NCBI GenBank assembly: GCA_964562175.1
Contig: CAZLRV010000012.1
Coordinates: 1-63,279, forward strand
Direction of reading: 5' to 3'
From: CAZCJU01 sp964562175
GTDB lineage: Bacteria > Bacillota > Clostridia > Oscillospirales > CAG-272
Length of the DNA stretch: 63,279 nt
The notes beneath the pieces are model-generated. The model was not told where the DNA came from and made no database searches. It saw only the letters and a list, made by a program, of their open reading frames with translations. A program made the position numbers and the translations under genes. Each line of letters starts with the position of its first letter. Within the stretch, counting starts at the first letter, position 1. Positions 25,681 to 34,160 of the stretch are shown piece after piece.

Positions 25681-25737
25681 GCCTCCCTCTAAGAGGGAGG
25701 CGGCGGCGTAGCCGGCTGAAGGAGCCTGCGCAACTAT
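25681..25737. repeat. REP-like palindromic intergenic element
   Basis: CCTCCCTCTAAGAGGGAGG is followed by a second inverted stretch GGCGGCGTAGCC. Elements of this appearance are scattered through many gut Clostridia genomes. A degenerate relative with CTCCCTCAATCGGC lies near 468-500. In the rest of 25616-26060 I see no convincing gene. Confidence 0.6.
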
Positions 25738-25826
25738 ATTCTTCATCAAATAGACCCATCGAGCCGCTATTTCACGTCGCTTGATGTAAAAAAGCAAAAA
25801 GAAGTGATATTGTCAAGTAGAAATAC

Positions 25827-25873
25827 AAAGCATACCCCGGCAAAGTTGTAATAGCCTTGCCGGGGTATGCTTT
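25827..25873. terminator. Long intergenic hairpin
   Basis: AAAGCATACCCCGGCAA (25827-25843) pairs over 17 bp with TTGCCGGGGTATGCTTT (25857-25873), followed by Ts on the plus strand. It stands apart from any stop codon, so it may be a terminator or a processed stem. Confidence 0.6.
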
Positions 25874-26084
25874 TTGCCGATTTTTAACACAGTATTAAGA
25901 ACGACACACCTTAAATCGCAAAATCATGAGTAAATTCGTTGGTAATGGTTTATCATGCGATAAAACTGCTTTCGAGATCAAATTTTATTGGCATACCAAG
26001 CTCGGATAAACTTAGATTGCGATACTTTCGGTTATCTACCGCTAAACACTGCTCACCGTTCACCGAAACGGTGGGGCGGTGGGG

Positions 26085-26411
26085 TTATATTTTTTCGAAG
26101 CTTTCGACGTTGAGGACGAACATTGTTGCGCCGCCGACCGTTGTTTCTTCCGCTACGCCTTCGTCTGCCAAGCCGCGGCCGAAGGATGAGGACGAAGCGT
26201 TTATTTGCTTTCTTGCCGAGCAATGCTTTTTGAGTATTGCTTTAATGCTTGAGAGCTTATCCTCTTGTGTTCCTATCAGAAGCGTTGTATTTCCGACCAT
26301 TAAAAAGCCGCCGGTCGTAGAGAGTCTTGTCACGAAAAAGCCTTCATGTGTCAGAGCCGATGTGACCAATGTGCTGTCATCGTTTGGTATTACCGCAAGT
26401 ACAAGTTTCAT
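26085..26411 (-). CDS. darA: Cyclic-di-AMP receptor, DarA/PstA family
   Basis: A 108-residue PII-like protein. The opening MKLVLAVIPNDDSTLVTSAL, then LSTTGGFLMVGNTTLLIG, and the GGATMFVLNVESFEKI end, match the DUF970 family of c-di-AMP receptors. These trimers bind the second messenger and signal to partner proteins that are mostly unknown. ATG 26411 is used because AGGAA precedes it and the length matches the family. It is the last gene of an ABC exporter/DUF1854 operon, 16 bp after DUF1854, so the transporter may be its output. Confidence 0.9.
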   Translation of the reverse strand: MKLVLAVIPNDDSTLVTSALTHEGFFVTRLSTTGGFLMVGNTTLLIGTQEDKLSSIKAILKKHCSARKQINASSSSFGRGLADEGVAEETTVGGATMFVLNVESFEKI

Positions 26412-26427
26412 TATATATTCCTCTTTC

Positions 26428-26916
26428 TTATAAATCGTAATTAAGCAAATGACGGCTATGCTTATCGAGCTGTTCGACGTTGGGTATTTCATATCTGTTA
26501 TCATCGCTGTCGCGTATCAGCACTCTGCCGTCGTAGAGTGCTTTTATATCGCTATGACGATTTCTTATATCGAAGCTTCTTTTACCGCAATCGGTTTCCA
26601 CCGTCCATTTAAGCGTGCCGTATTTTTCGTAACGCTCGCAAATACGGATTATCTTCGGTATAAGATAATATTCCTTAAGTGAGTCCTCTATTACTTTTCT
26701 CGATTCGGGTATAAGCGAAGCAAGCGATCGTATTATTGCCACCTCGTGTCCGTCCTCGGACAAAAGCGATATATACTTATCGAGTCCGGAGAGCGGAAAG
26801 AGTCTTTTCGGCTCAAGTCTTGACCATTTTTGACCGTTTATATGCTCCATATCGACGAGATTAAATTCGTTTTTCGTGAAACGAACCTCATCGCCGTTAA
26901 TATAATTTCTCGACAT
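26428..26916 (-). CDS. DUF1854 domain protein
   Basis: A 162-residue protein matching DUF1854, a small family usually encoded beside a half-size ABC exporter. Recognisable stretches are LFPLSGLDKYISLLSEDG, EVAIIRSLASLIPESRKVIE and LIRDSDDNRYEIPNVEQLDK. No catalytic residues or membrane helices are seen. It starts 11 bp after the ABC gene and precedes darA. It probably binds or regulates the transporter. Confidence 0.85.
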   Translation of the reverse strand: MSRNYINGDEVRFTKNEFNLVDMEHINGQKWSRLEPKRLFPLSGLDKYISLLSEDGHEVAIIRSLASLIPESRKVIEDSLKEYYLIPKIIRICERYEKYGTLKWTVETDCGKRSFDIRNRHSDIKALYDGRVLIRDSDDNRYEIPNVEQLDKHSRHLLNYDL

Positions 26917-26927
26917 ACTCTCCCTCC

Positions 26928-29183
26928 TTACTCAAAGCTTTCTTCTTCTTTTTGCTTGCGTATCTTTTCGGACATGGACTGTATTTCTATAAGCCTGTAG
27001 TACTTGCCCTTAAGTGCCATAAGCTCCTCATGCGAGCCGCACTCTATTATTCTGCCCTTATCGACGACTATTATTTTGTTTGCTTTACGCAGTGTTGACA
27101 ATCTATGCGCTATCATAAGCGTTGTTCTTCCGCTTATGAGTCGCTCTATTGCCTCCTGTATCAGCTCCTCGGTTTCCGAATCGACCGATGCGGTTGCCTC
27201 ATCGAATATGAGTATGCTCGGATTTTTCAGCACCGCGCGGGCTATTGATATTCTCTGCTTTTCGCCGCCGGAGAGTCCGACACCGCGTTCGCCGAGCATG
27301 GAGTCGTAGCCGTCGGGCTGGTTTACTATAAACTCATGTGCGTTTGCGACATCTGCGGCGTGTATTACCTGCTCAACGTGTGCATCGGGAACTCCGTAGG
27401 TGATATTATTGAATATCGTATCGGAGAACATCATTGGCTCTTGTTGAACATAGCCTATCTTACTGCGGTAATACTGCTTGTCTATCATTTTGATATTTTG
27501 ACCGTCAAGAAGTATTTCGCCCTCGTAATTGTCGTAAAACCTCATAAGCAGATTTATAAGCGTGGATTTGCCTGAGCCTGTCGTGCCGACTATACCGACT
27601 ATATCGCCCGGTTCTATCGTAAGATTTATATCGGACAGAGTTTTCTTTGAGCGATCGAAGCTGAAATTGACGTTTTTGAATTCTATTTTTCCGTCAATGT
27701 GTTCGGGACAGTTGCCCTCGCCGAAGTTTTCCTCCGGCTCGGCATCGAGTATATCGAGTATTCTCTCTATACTTGACAAAGCGTTTTGGTATGAGTCGGA
27801 GAAGGAAGCAAAGAAGTTTATCGGCTGATAGAATATTGCCGTGTATGAAAGAAACGAAACGAGCATACCGGCAGAGGTTCCGCTGCCATTCGATTCTATG
27901 ACCCAATGACCGCCCACAGCCCATATGAGCAATGTACCTATAGTTACGAAAAAGTTCACGACGTTTGGATAAAGCGAGGTGATCTTCGACGATGCCGTAT
28001 CGACCTTGAACCATTCGTGATTGTATTTCTTAAATCGCTCCGTCGCACGCTTCTCGCCCGCAAACGATTTCACTACCCTTACGCACGGCAGTGTATCGGT
28101 AAGCACGGAGGTGACTCCGCTCCAGCGTCTCCATATGCGGCGATAGTACGGGGCTATTCGCTTGGCGAAAAATCGGCTTCCCAAAACGACGAACGGAACG
28201 GGAACGAGTGCCAGCAATGAAAGCTTTACGTTTGTGGCAAACATTATTATGATTATTCCGAAGAAGAGAAACAACTGAACGACAGCCTCCTGCGTTACTC
28301 GCAGGATAAACGCTTGTATCGTGTTCGTGTCGCCCGATATACGGTTTATGACGGAGCCGGTCGAGGTCTTGTCGTAAAACTTCATCGGCAGATTTTGAGC
28401 CTTATCGTAAACATCGTTACGAAGCGATTCGACCATTCTGTCGCCTGCCACACGCAGGGTATAGCCTCTGACTGCCGACAGTCCGTAATGGATTATGTAA
28501 GCGACAAAGAGTATTATGACGATCTGTATCAGCTTATCCGTGTTGCCGTTCGGGATTATATCGTCAAACAGCTGTTGTTGATAGTAAGGCGGCATGAGAG
28601 CTATGAAAGTGGTCACGCACGACATTAAGATAGCCAAAATAAGCAGCTTCGCTTGCGGTGTAACGTATTTTATCAGCTTTGCGAATATCTTGCCCTTTGA
28701 TTGACAGTGTATGCATTCGGCACCGGGACGAAGCAAGGTCCTGCCGCACTTCGGGCATACGGCAAGCTTTTTTTCAAAGCAGGAGGCAACCTTTTCAAGC
28801 TCGTCCTCAACGCTTGCACCGCCGCCGACTGCCTCGGCAAATACCGATGCGGCATCGCACAAAGTCGCAACGGTGTAGGTGTAACGAAAAATAAGGCGTT
28901 TTTTGCCGTTCTTCAGCTTTGCGCTCATACGCGCATTTCCGTACATACGCTTGACGGTAATTTTTTCGATGTCGGAAAAAGCAAGCGTTTCGCATTCGCC
29001 GTTCTCGTTCACCGCATAAAAAGCGGAGGCGGAGCAAGCAAGAGCGGAGGCGGAATATTTTTCCTCGCTCGACAGGTCTCCGACGATAACGAACAACAGC
29101 TCGTCCCCCTCCGACGCTTTTTTCAAAGCATCGGCAATTATGGGAGGGACCTCTCTGTTTTTCAACAACTTATGTATATCCAT
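26928..29183 (-). CDS. ABC exporter with N-terminal PH-like and zinc-ribbon domains
   Basis: A 751-residue half-transporter. Residues 1-120 form a PH-like region of the type seen in DUF1854-linked exporters. A zinc ribbon follows (CPKCGRTLLRPGAECIHC). Then come six membrane helices and a complete ATPase: Walker A GTTGSGKST, Q-loop near YVQQEPMMF, signature LSGGE, Walker B SILIFDEA, switch His in MIAHRLST. ATG 29183 is chosen because AAGGAG lies nine bases before it. Similar transporters are annotated as cyanophycin-associated exporters, but no cyanophycin genes are here. Substrate is unknown. Confidence 0.92.
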   Translation of the reverse strand: MDIHKLLKNREVPPIIADALKKASEGDELLFVIVGDLSSEEKYSASALACSASAFYAVNENGECETLAFSDIEKITVKRMYGNARMSAKLKNGKKRLIFRYTYTVATLCDAASVFAEAVGGGASVEDELEKVASCFEKKLAVCPKCGRTLLRPGAECIHCQSKGKIFAKLIKYVTPQAKLLILAILMSCVTTFIALMPPYYQQQLFDDIIPNGNTDKLIQIVIILFVAYIIHYGLSAVRGYTLRVAGDRMVESLRNDVYDKAQNLPMKFYDKTSTGSVINRISGDTNTIQAFILRVTQEAVVQLFLFFGIIIIMFATNVKLSLLALVPVPFVVLGSRFFAKRIAPYYRRIWRRWSGVTSVLTDTLPCVRVVKSFAGEKRATERFKKYNHEWFKVDTASSKITSLYPNVVNFFVTIGTLLIWAVGGHWVIESNGSGTSAGMLVSFLSYTAIFYQPINFFASFSDSYQNALSSIERILDILDAEPEENFGEGNCPEHIDGKIEFKNVNFSFDRSKKTLSDINLTIEPGDIVGIVGTTGSGKSTLINLLMRFYDNYEGEILLDGQNIKMIDKQYYRSKIGYVQQEPMMFSDTIFNNITYGVPDAHVEQVIHAADVANAHEFIVNQPDGYDSMLGERGVGLSGGEKQRISIARAVLKNPSILIFDEATASVDSETEELIQEAIERLISGRTTLMIAHRLSTLRKANKIIVVDKGRIIECGSHEELMALKGKYYRLIEIQSMSEKIRKQKEEESFE

Positions 29184-29360
29184 CTCTTTTTTCTCCTTGA
29201 GATATGTTTGAATACGGTCAAACCGTTTCAAGGGTATTATAGCCGCACTCGGAGGATATGTCAACCTTTTTTGAGAAAAAACAAAAGTAAAGTTTTTAAA
29301 ACTTGTTGGACGGTAAAATTGATAAAATGTTAAATATTTTGTCTGCAGACCATAATACGC

Positions 29361-29394
29361 AAAAATACCGCCTGCCGTGGGCAAGCGGTATTTT
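29361..29394 (-). terminator. Terminator of the mre/yqeG block
   Basis: AAAATACCGC pairs with GCGGTATTTT, with an inner CCTGCC/GGGCAAG stem, and T tracts lie on both sides. It is just downstream of the small acidic protein gene. Confidence 0.8.
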
Positions 29395-29408
29395 CAGATG
29401 TTATCGGA

Positions 29409-29633
29409 TCACTTGTTTTCGTCTGCTTCGGCTTCGTCGTCGCAGCAGCTGCAGCACTCGCAGAAATCGTCCTCGTCGAAGTCGAGATCGTCGAGATCGT
29501 CGAAGCATTCAAGCTCCTTTTGAGCCTTCATCTCTTTGATCTTCTTTACCGCAAAATAAGCGGCAACGCCGACGCCGATGAGTGCGAAAGCGATAACTAT
29601 TATCTTAATTGCACCGATCGTTTCCTTTGACAT
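29409..29633 (-). CDS. Small acidic membrane protein with Cys cluster
   Basis: A 74-residue protein: one membrane helix (IKIIVIAFALIGVGVAAYFA), a charged stretch, then an extremely acidic tail with five cysteines (DFCECCSCCDDEAEADENK). GGAGG precedes the ATG. The tail could bind metal or an iron-sulfur cluster; that is inference. Its distance of 88 bp from yqeG leaves open whether it belongs to the mre block. Confidence 0.72.
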   Translation of the reverse strand: MSKETIGAIKIIVIAFALIGVGVAAYFAVKKIKEMKAQKELECFDDLDDLDFDEDDFCECCSCCDDEAEADENK

Positions 29634-29721
29634 TTTTATCTCCTCCGTGAAATATTTTTACATTATCATGATAATATAATTTTTGCCCATCTTCAAGGGA
29701 CAAAGCGTAAACTATTATAAA

Positions 29722-30234
29722 TTATTTGTAAAATTGCCGTTTTTTATACCGAGATATAAAAGGCTTTTCCAAAACACGCTTAAAACGCGTGAAAATATCC
29801 GTTTTGTCCTTTATCGGCGAAACGAGTATCGACTTTGCGCCGTACAGGGAGGCGCACAAAACGTCGGTAAATATCTGGTCGCCTATCACGCATACCTCAT
29901 TGCATCCGACTCCGTGATGCATTGCAAGCTCGGCGAGAAATTTTTTGCTTGGCTTTTTCGCCTTTGCCCTCGCCGCATAGCCGAGCTTACTGTTGAATTT
30001 TCCGACTCTCGCCTCGTCGTTGTTTGACAAAAAGGCTATTTTTATGCCCGATGCCTCTGTTTTTGCCAGCCATTCAAGCACCGACGGCGTGGGCATCTCG
30101 TCATCGTAGGTCACAAGCGTATTGTCTATATCCGACACGAGCAGGGAGGTGCCGAGGCTTTTCAAATATTCGGGCGTGACGGAATATATATCATCGCATA
30201 TCCTGTCGGGTGTAAACAGCTTTTTCGGTATCAT
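29722..30234 (-). CDS. yqeG: YqeG family HAD phosphatase
   Basis: A 170-residue HAD-IIIA phosphatase. Motif I is SLLVSDIDNTLVTYDDE, motif II is IAFLSNNDE, the lysine is in AKAKKPSKKFL, and motif IV is VCVIGDQIFTDVLCA. This is the YqeG family, common next to housekeeping genes in Bacillota and related to phosphatidylglycerophosphate phosphatases. ATG 30234 overlaps the mreD stop in an ATGA arrangement, so it is coupled to mreD. Confidence 0.92.
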   Translation of the reverse strand: MIPKKLFTPDRICDDIYSVTPEYLKSLGTSLLVSDIDNTLVTYDDEMPTPSVLEWLAKTEASGIKIAFLSNNDEARVGKFNSKLGYAARAKAKKPSKKFLAELAMHHGVGCNEVCVIGDQIFTDVLCASLYGAKSILVSPIKDKTDIFTRFKRVLEKPFISRYKKRQFYK

Positions 30235-30749
30235 ACCTTGTAAAAAATCCTTTTGTGCAACAGCATAATAAAATAAACGGGAACGAATACGAGCAACGAT
30301 GCGCCTATCTGCGGCAGTACCGTATGCGAAAGCACCGAACCGATGCTTGCCGTCGGAAATTCGTACATTGTGACGGCACACGCCATAAGCCCGTCACAGA
30401 CAAACGCCACCGCGGCAGAGAGCATACACGAAAGAAAGGGCAGAGCCGACAGTGTTTCCGCAACTATCATGCCGAGGCAGACGGCAAGCAGAAAAGAGAT
30501 GGGGTAATAAACGAACGACTCACCGCCTAGACTACCCAATATAAAGCCGGCTGAGACGGCGTAACAGCTTATCATCGGTTTGTTTGCATAGGGTGAGGCT
30601 GAGACGAGATATGCAAGCGTAAGGCACGGGATCGCACCGAATATCTTGAAATACGGTAACACGGAGGTTTGAATAAGACAGCATAAAAGAGCGCCGAGGC
30701 CGAGCATTATATTGCCCGTATATCGTCTTACCTTACGTGCCCTGACCAT
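30231..30749 (-). CDS. mreD: Rod shape-determining protein MreD
   Basis: A 172-residue, five- to six-helix membrane protein of the rod elongation complex. Its place directly after mreC, its length and its hydrophobic pattern (LGLGALLCCLIQTSVLPYFK, FLLAVCLGMIVAETLSALPF) identify it, since MreD sequences diverge greatly. It follows mreC by 15 bp and overlaps yqeG. Confidence 0.86.
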   Translation of the reverse strand: MVRARKVRRYTGNIMLGLGALLCCLIQTSVLPYFKIFGAIPCLTLAYLVSASPYANKPMISCYAVSAGFILGSLGGESFVYYPISFLLAVCLGMIVAETLSALPFLSCMLSAAVAFVCDGLMACAVTMYEFPTASIGSVLSHTVLPQIGASLLVFVPVYFIMLLHKRIFYKV

Positions 30750-30764
30750 TTTTTCACCCCCATC

Positions 30765-31610
30765 TCACTGACCGACATTCTTGTCAAAGCCCGTTATCAC
30801 CATGACACGGTCGGGTATGTCATCATCCGCAAACGGCTTGATTATCGCATATTTCGTTCGCAAATTTTCGTCTGTCTCAACGCTTTGCACAACGCCGACG
30901 GACAGACCCTTGGGATATATCGAACCGAGCCCCGATGTAACTATGCGGTCGCCGACTTGTATATCCGCCTCCGAGTCCGTATACTCCATTTTTATAAGCC
31001 CGTCCTCTCTCAGCTCGTAATCGCCGCTTGCAATGCCCGAGCAACCGCTCCGCTCGTCGTATACTCCGACAGAGGTGGTGGAATTGAGTATCGACGATAC
31101 CTTAGCCCAATTTTCGCCCGCCTCGGTAACGTAACCGAGCAACGCACCGTTTTCGGAAACTATGGGGCTGTCCTTGTCAATGCCCGAGCCTGTGCCTTTG
31201 TTCAGCGAATACAGTGTTGCCCAATTGCCCGATTGCCTGCCTATTACGTGAGCATCCTCGAATATAAAATCAAGATGTTCGCTTTTCAACTCAAGATATT
31301 TTTTGTAAAATTCATTATCGTTTTGAAGTGCTTGCGCATCGTACAACGCGTCCTCAAGCTCTGCTATACGAGCCTTAAGCTCCTCGTTTTCCTCTTTAAG
31401 CTTCGAATGCTCGGTAAAATACGAGGCGTAGCCGTCAAGGGAGCGTCCGAGCGTATTAAACAGACCTTGCACGGGGGCAAGCACGTTGTTTACACCGGAG
31501 CGAAGCGAGGAGGCATAGCCGAGATGAGAGAGCAGACTGAGACCGACGCCGAGAAAAACGGAGGCGAATACGATGATGATGAAAAATTTGCTCTTGATAA
31601 ATTTTCTCAT
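30765..31610 (-). CDS. mreC: Rod shape-determining protein MreC
   Basis: A 281-residue bitopic protein linking the cytoplasmic MreB filament to wall synthesis outside. It has an N-terminal membrane helix (FFIIIVFASVFLGVGLSLLS), a coiled coil (KLKEENEELKARIAELEDAL), then two beta barrels with AHVIGRQSGNWATLYSLNKG and GDRIVTSGLGSIYPKGLSVG. It starts three bases after the mreB stop. Confidence 0.94.
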   Translation of the reverse strand: MRKFIKSKFFIIIVFASVFLGVGLSLLSHLGYASSLRSGVNNVLAPVQGLFNTLGRSLDGYASYFTEHSKLKEENEELKARIAELEDALYDAQALQNDNEFYKKYLELKSEHLDFIFEDAHVIGRQSGNWATLYSLNKGTGSGIDKDSPIVSENGALLGYVTEAGENWAKVSSILNSTTSVGVYDERSGCSGIASGDYELREDGLIKMEYTDSEADIQVGDRIVTSGLGSIYPKGLSVGVVQSVETDENLRTKYAIIKPFADDDIPDRVMVITGFDKNVGQ

Positions 31611-31613
31611 TAT

Positions 31614-32621
31614 TTAATCCTTGATGCTTACCGCATCTATCAGCTCGCCCCTGCCGCTTATTACCTTCTCTATTCCTCGAATAACGCAATCGAGCGGATG
31701 CTTTGCACGCTGTGTGCGTATATTCAACGTATCCTCAAGATATTTGTCAAGCCCCGGCAAAAGCGCAACGCCGCCGCAGAGTATAAGTCCGCGGTCGAAT
31801 ATATCCGACGATATTTCCGGCGGACAGCTCTCAAGCGTACACCGAATAACGTCGGCAAGCTTTGCCAGAGTCTCCGATATTGCCTCACGAACCTCGCCCG
31901 AACGAATGCGAAGCACCGAGGCGTGTCCGGTCAAAAGATTACGTCCTCGTACCTCTGCGGCATTACGGTCAAACTGAGCGTGAGCGGAGCCGACCGTCTT
32001 TTTCAAAAGCTCCGCACTTTGCTTTCCTATCAAAACATTGTAGGTGTTTTTTATATAAGTGATTATTGCCTCGTCCATATCATCGCCGCCGATGCGTGAC
32101 ATTTCGGCACGTACAACACCCTTGTATGATATCGCGGCGGCTTGAACATTGCCTCCGCCTATATCGCATATCATATCGGCGTGACCCTTGAATATATCTA
32201 TATCGGCTCCTATTGCCGCCGCCATAGGCTCTTCTATAAGCGGCGTGACGGCTCTCGCACCCGCCTCGAGACATACGTTTTCAAACGCATTACGTTCCAC
32301 CTCGGTGATACCGTACGGTATACTTACCGCACAGCTCGGCGAGGCAAGCAAGCCCCTTGCGTTGAGCGAGTACAAAAATGCGCCGAGCATATTGCAAGCA
32401 TCATCGTAATTACGTATAACGCCGCCCTCAAGAGGCAATACGACCTCTTTTTCAAGCGGAGCCTTGCCCAGAAGCTTTTTCGCCTTGTTGCCGACGGCAA
32501 GCAGCTCGCCCGTGTAAGGATCAAACACGGCGGCAGATGCCTCACGCATTACGATGCCCCGTCCCCTGCGGCAGATCTTCGTATTTGTTGTTCCCAGATC
32601 TATTCCGAGATATTTTGCCAT
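31614..32621 (-). CDS. mreB: Rod shape-determining protein MreB
   Basis: A 335-residue actin homologue that guides lateral wall growth. Actin-fold motifs are present: phosphate 1 YLGIDLGTTNTKICRRGRG, connect 1 near EERNA-type helix, phosphate 2 ICDIGGGNVQAAAISYKG and adenosine motif GLILCGGVALLPGLDKYLED. The phosphate 2 loop reads DIGGGN where DIGGGT is usual. It precedes mreC and mreD in the classic order. Confidence 0.95.
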   Translation of the reverse strand: MAKYLGIDLGTTNTKICRRGRGIVMREASAAVFDPYTGELLAVGNKAKKLLGKAPLEKEVVLPLEGGVIRNYDDACNMLGAFLYSLNARGLLASPSCAVSIPYGITEVERNAFENVCLEAGARAVTPLIEEPMAAAIGADIDIFKGHADMICDIGGGNVQAAAISYKGVVRAEMSRIGGDDMDEAIITYIKNTYNVLIGKQSAELLKKTVGSAHAQFDRNAAEVRGRNLLTGHASVLRIRSGEVREAISETLAKLADVIRCTLESCPPEISSDIFDRGLILCGGVALLPGLDKYLEDTLNIRTQRAKHPLDCVIRGIEKVISGRGELIDAVSIKD

Positions 32622-32639
32622 ATCCTGTAACTATCCCCC

Positions 32640-33215
32640 TTAAAACGGTATCGTTATGCCGAATTCGTTTCTCAAATGCATACAGAGCTTGCAGAGCGGA
32701 AGTCCCACGACATTATGATAATTTCCCTCGATACGCTCGACAAACGCACCGCCCTTTTCTTGTATTCCGTAGCCGCCCGCTTTGTCAAACGGCTCACCGG
32801 AGGAAATATAGCTCCGACATTCATCATCATATATTTTTCTCATCTTCACCGAGGTGATATCATAGTCCAAAATAAGCTTTTTATCCGACATGACGGCAAA
32901 GCCCGTCAGCACCTCGTGCCAACGTCCGGACAGGAGCATCAGCATTTTTTCGGCATCGCAAGCATCCTTCGGCTTTCCCAAAATATTGCCGTCGCAATAA
33001 ACAACGGTGTCGGCGGCGATTATGATATCGTCCGTCGGTCGGCTCTGCGCTATGAGTCGCGCCTTTCGGGCGGCAAGCCCGACAACGAATGCGTCCGGCT
33101 CAAGCGGTATATTGCATTCCTCGTCCGCATTTGCGGGGATGACCTCGAAGTCAAGACCGGTGAGGGCGAGCAGCTGTCTGCGGCGAGGTGAGGCTGAGGC
33201 AAGGATGAGCTTCAT
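32640..33215 (-). CDS. maf: Maf family nucleotide pyrophosphatase
   Basis: A 191-residue Maf protein: LILASASPRRRQLLALTGLD at the start, the conserved IIAADTVVYCDGNILGKPKD, and GGYGIQEKGGAFVERIEGNY near the end. Maf enzymes hydrolyse non-canonical or excess nucleoside triphosphates (dTTP/UTP type) and limit septation. It is the first gene after the promoter at 33251-33279, 18 bp before mreB; the maf-mreBCD order is common in Bacillota. Confidence 0.94.
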   Translation of the reverse strand: MKLILASASPRRRQLLALTGLDFEVIPANADEECNIPLEPDAFVVGLAARKARLIAQSRPTDDIIIAADTVVYCDGNILGKPKDACDAEKMLMLLSGRWHEVLTGFAVMSDKKLILDYDITSVKMRKIYDDECRSYISSGEPFDKAGGYGIQEKGGAFVERIEGNYHNVVGLPLCKLCMHLRNEFGITIPF

Positions 33216-33250
33216 TTTTGTTTGTTCCTTTCGGTGAGATTCCGTTTAAT

Positions 33251-33279
33251 ATAGTATCACAAAAATATGTATTTTGCAA
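33251..33279 (-). promoter_or_regulatory. Promoter of maf-mreBCD-yqeG
   Basis: On the minus strand TTGCAA and TACTAT are separated by 17 bp, in the 97-bp gap before maf. It allows the mre genes to be expressed apart from the moxR block. Confidence 0.65.
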
Positions 33280-33312
33280 GAGGACAACAGCTTTAATTTC
33301 AATAATTTACGT

Positions 33313-33777
33313 TCATATCAACGCCGTGAGCTCGTCGGCGAAGAATTCCTTATCGCACTCAACGTAAACGCAACAGCTCTTGCCGTTGTTGTACGAAAGG
33401 CGGCAACGCCTGTCGGGGGAGAGATTTTGACAGACATTGTATTTAATTTCGTAACGCTCTTTTTCACTCTTCATTTCGCTCTTGTCGCATATTGAGTATA
33501 CGGCTCGGAGCGATATGGTGAATATCGTGTTCCTCCTCTCCCCGAAGCCCGTTGCGACAATAAGCACACCGTCACTTATGATATAAGTATACTGCGTGAA
33601 GCAGAACCGAAACATAAGCTGCAGAGAAAACAACACGAGCGTGCAGGAAAAGCAGAAGAAAAGAAAGGTCTTTGAGGTCATCGAGCCGAGATATGTGCAA
33701 AGTGCGGCACAAAGTATGCCGATAACGGAGAGGACAGTCGCCGCACCTCTTTTTGGGGCGGGAGAATATTCCTTCAT
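33313..33777 (-). CDS. Hypothetical two-helix membrane protein with PH-like tail
   Basis: A 154-residue protein with two membrane helices (residues 12-57) followed by about 95 residues of beta-rich sequence (YTYIISDGVLIVATGFGERR) that resembles bacterial PH-like membrane proteins. No specific family is recognised. Its start overlaps the mini-RNase III stop in an ATGA arrangement. Confidence 0.72.
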   Translation of the reverse strand: MKEYSPAPKRGAATVLSVIGILCAALCTYLGSMTSKTFLFFCFSCTLVLFSLQLMFRFCFTQYTYIISDGVLIVATGFGERRNTIFTISLRAVYSICDKSEMKSEKERYEIKYNVCQNLSPDRRCRLSYNNGKSCCVYVECDKEFFADELTALI

Positions 33778-34160
33778 TCTTCCCCGACCTCTTTATAAGC
33801 AAGCTCAAACAGCTCTCTCGCACGTTCGCCTCTGCCGCTTGAATACAGATAGCCCATAAGAGCCTCAAAGCCCGTCGCACGTCTGTAATCCACAACGCTT
33901 GAGCTTTTCGGGTGATATGCCGTATGTGCGTTTCGCCCTCTCTTGTACATCGTCATTTCCTCCTCGCTCAAATGAGGCAGGATATTTTCCAATGCTCGGC
34001 TTTGGTTTTTTGCCTGAACGTATTGCCGTGACATTTCGTTGAGCTTGCCGACGTTGTTTATTCCCGTACCCGTCAGCCGTTGCCGCACGAGCAGCTCTAT
34101 TACCGCATCGCCCAAATAAGCCAGGGCAAGCGTTCCGATATTATTTACGTTTTCGCTCAT
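33774..34160 (-). CDS. mrnC: Mini-ribonuclease III
   Basis: A 128-residue RNase III-like nuclease lacking the double-stranded RNA-binding domain; it matures 23S rRNA ends in Gram-positives. The catalytic motif is LALAYLGDAVIELLVRQRL, with a further conserved acid in ATGFEALMGYLYSSGR. Overlaps of four bases on both sides show it is translated as part of the moxR-tgpA transcript, an unusual partner set because mrnC normally follows cysS. Confidence 0.93.
   Translation of the reverse strand: MSENVNNIGTLALAYLGDAVIELLVRQRLTGTGINNVGKLNEMSRQYVQAKNQSRALENILPHLSEEEMTMYKRGRNAHTAYHPKSSSVVDYRRATGFEALMGYLYSSGRGERARELFELAYKEVGEE

Noticed and set aside
25939..26433. Plus-strand frame of 164 codons
   Set aside because: Most of it is antisense to darA. 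The left part may match a conserved gene tail on the minus strand but has no start, so I list it only as a finding.
30885..32099. Plus-strand frame of 404 codons
   Set aside because: It runs antisense across mreC and mreB, both certain, and shows no protein-like motifs.
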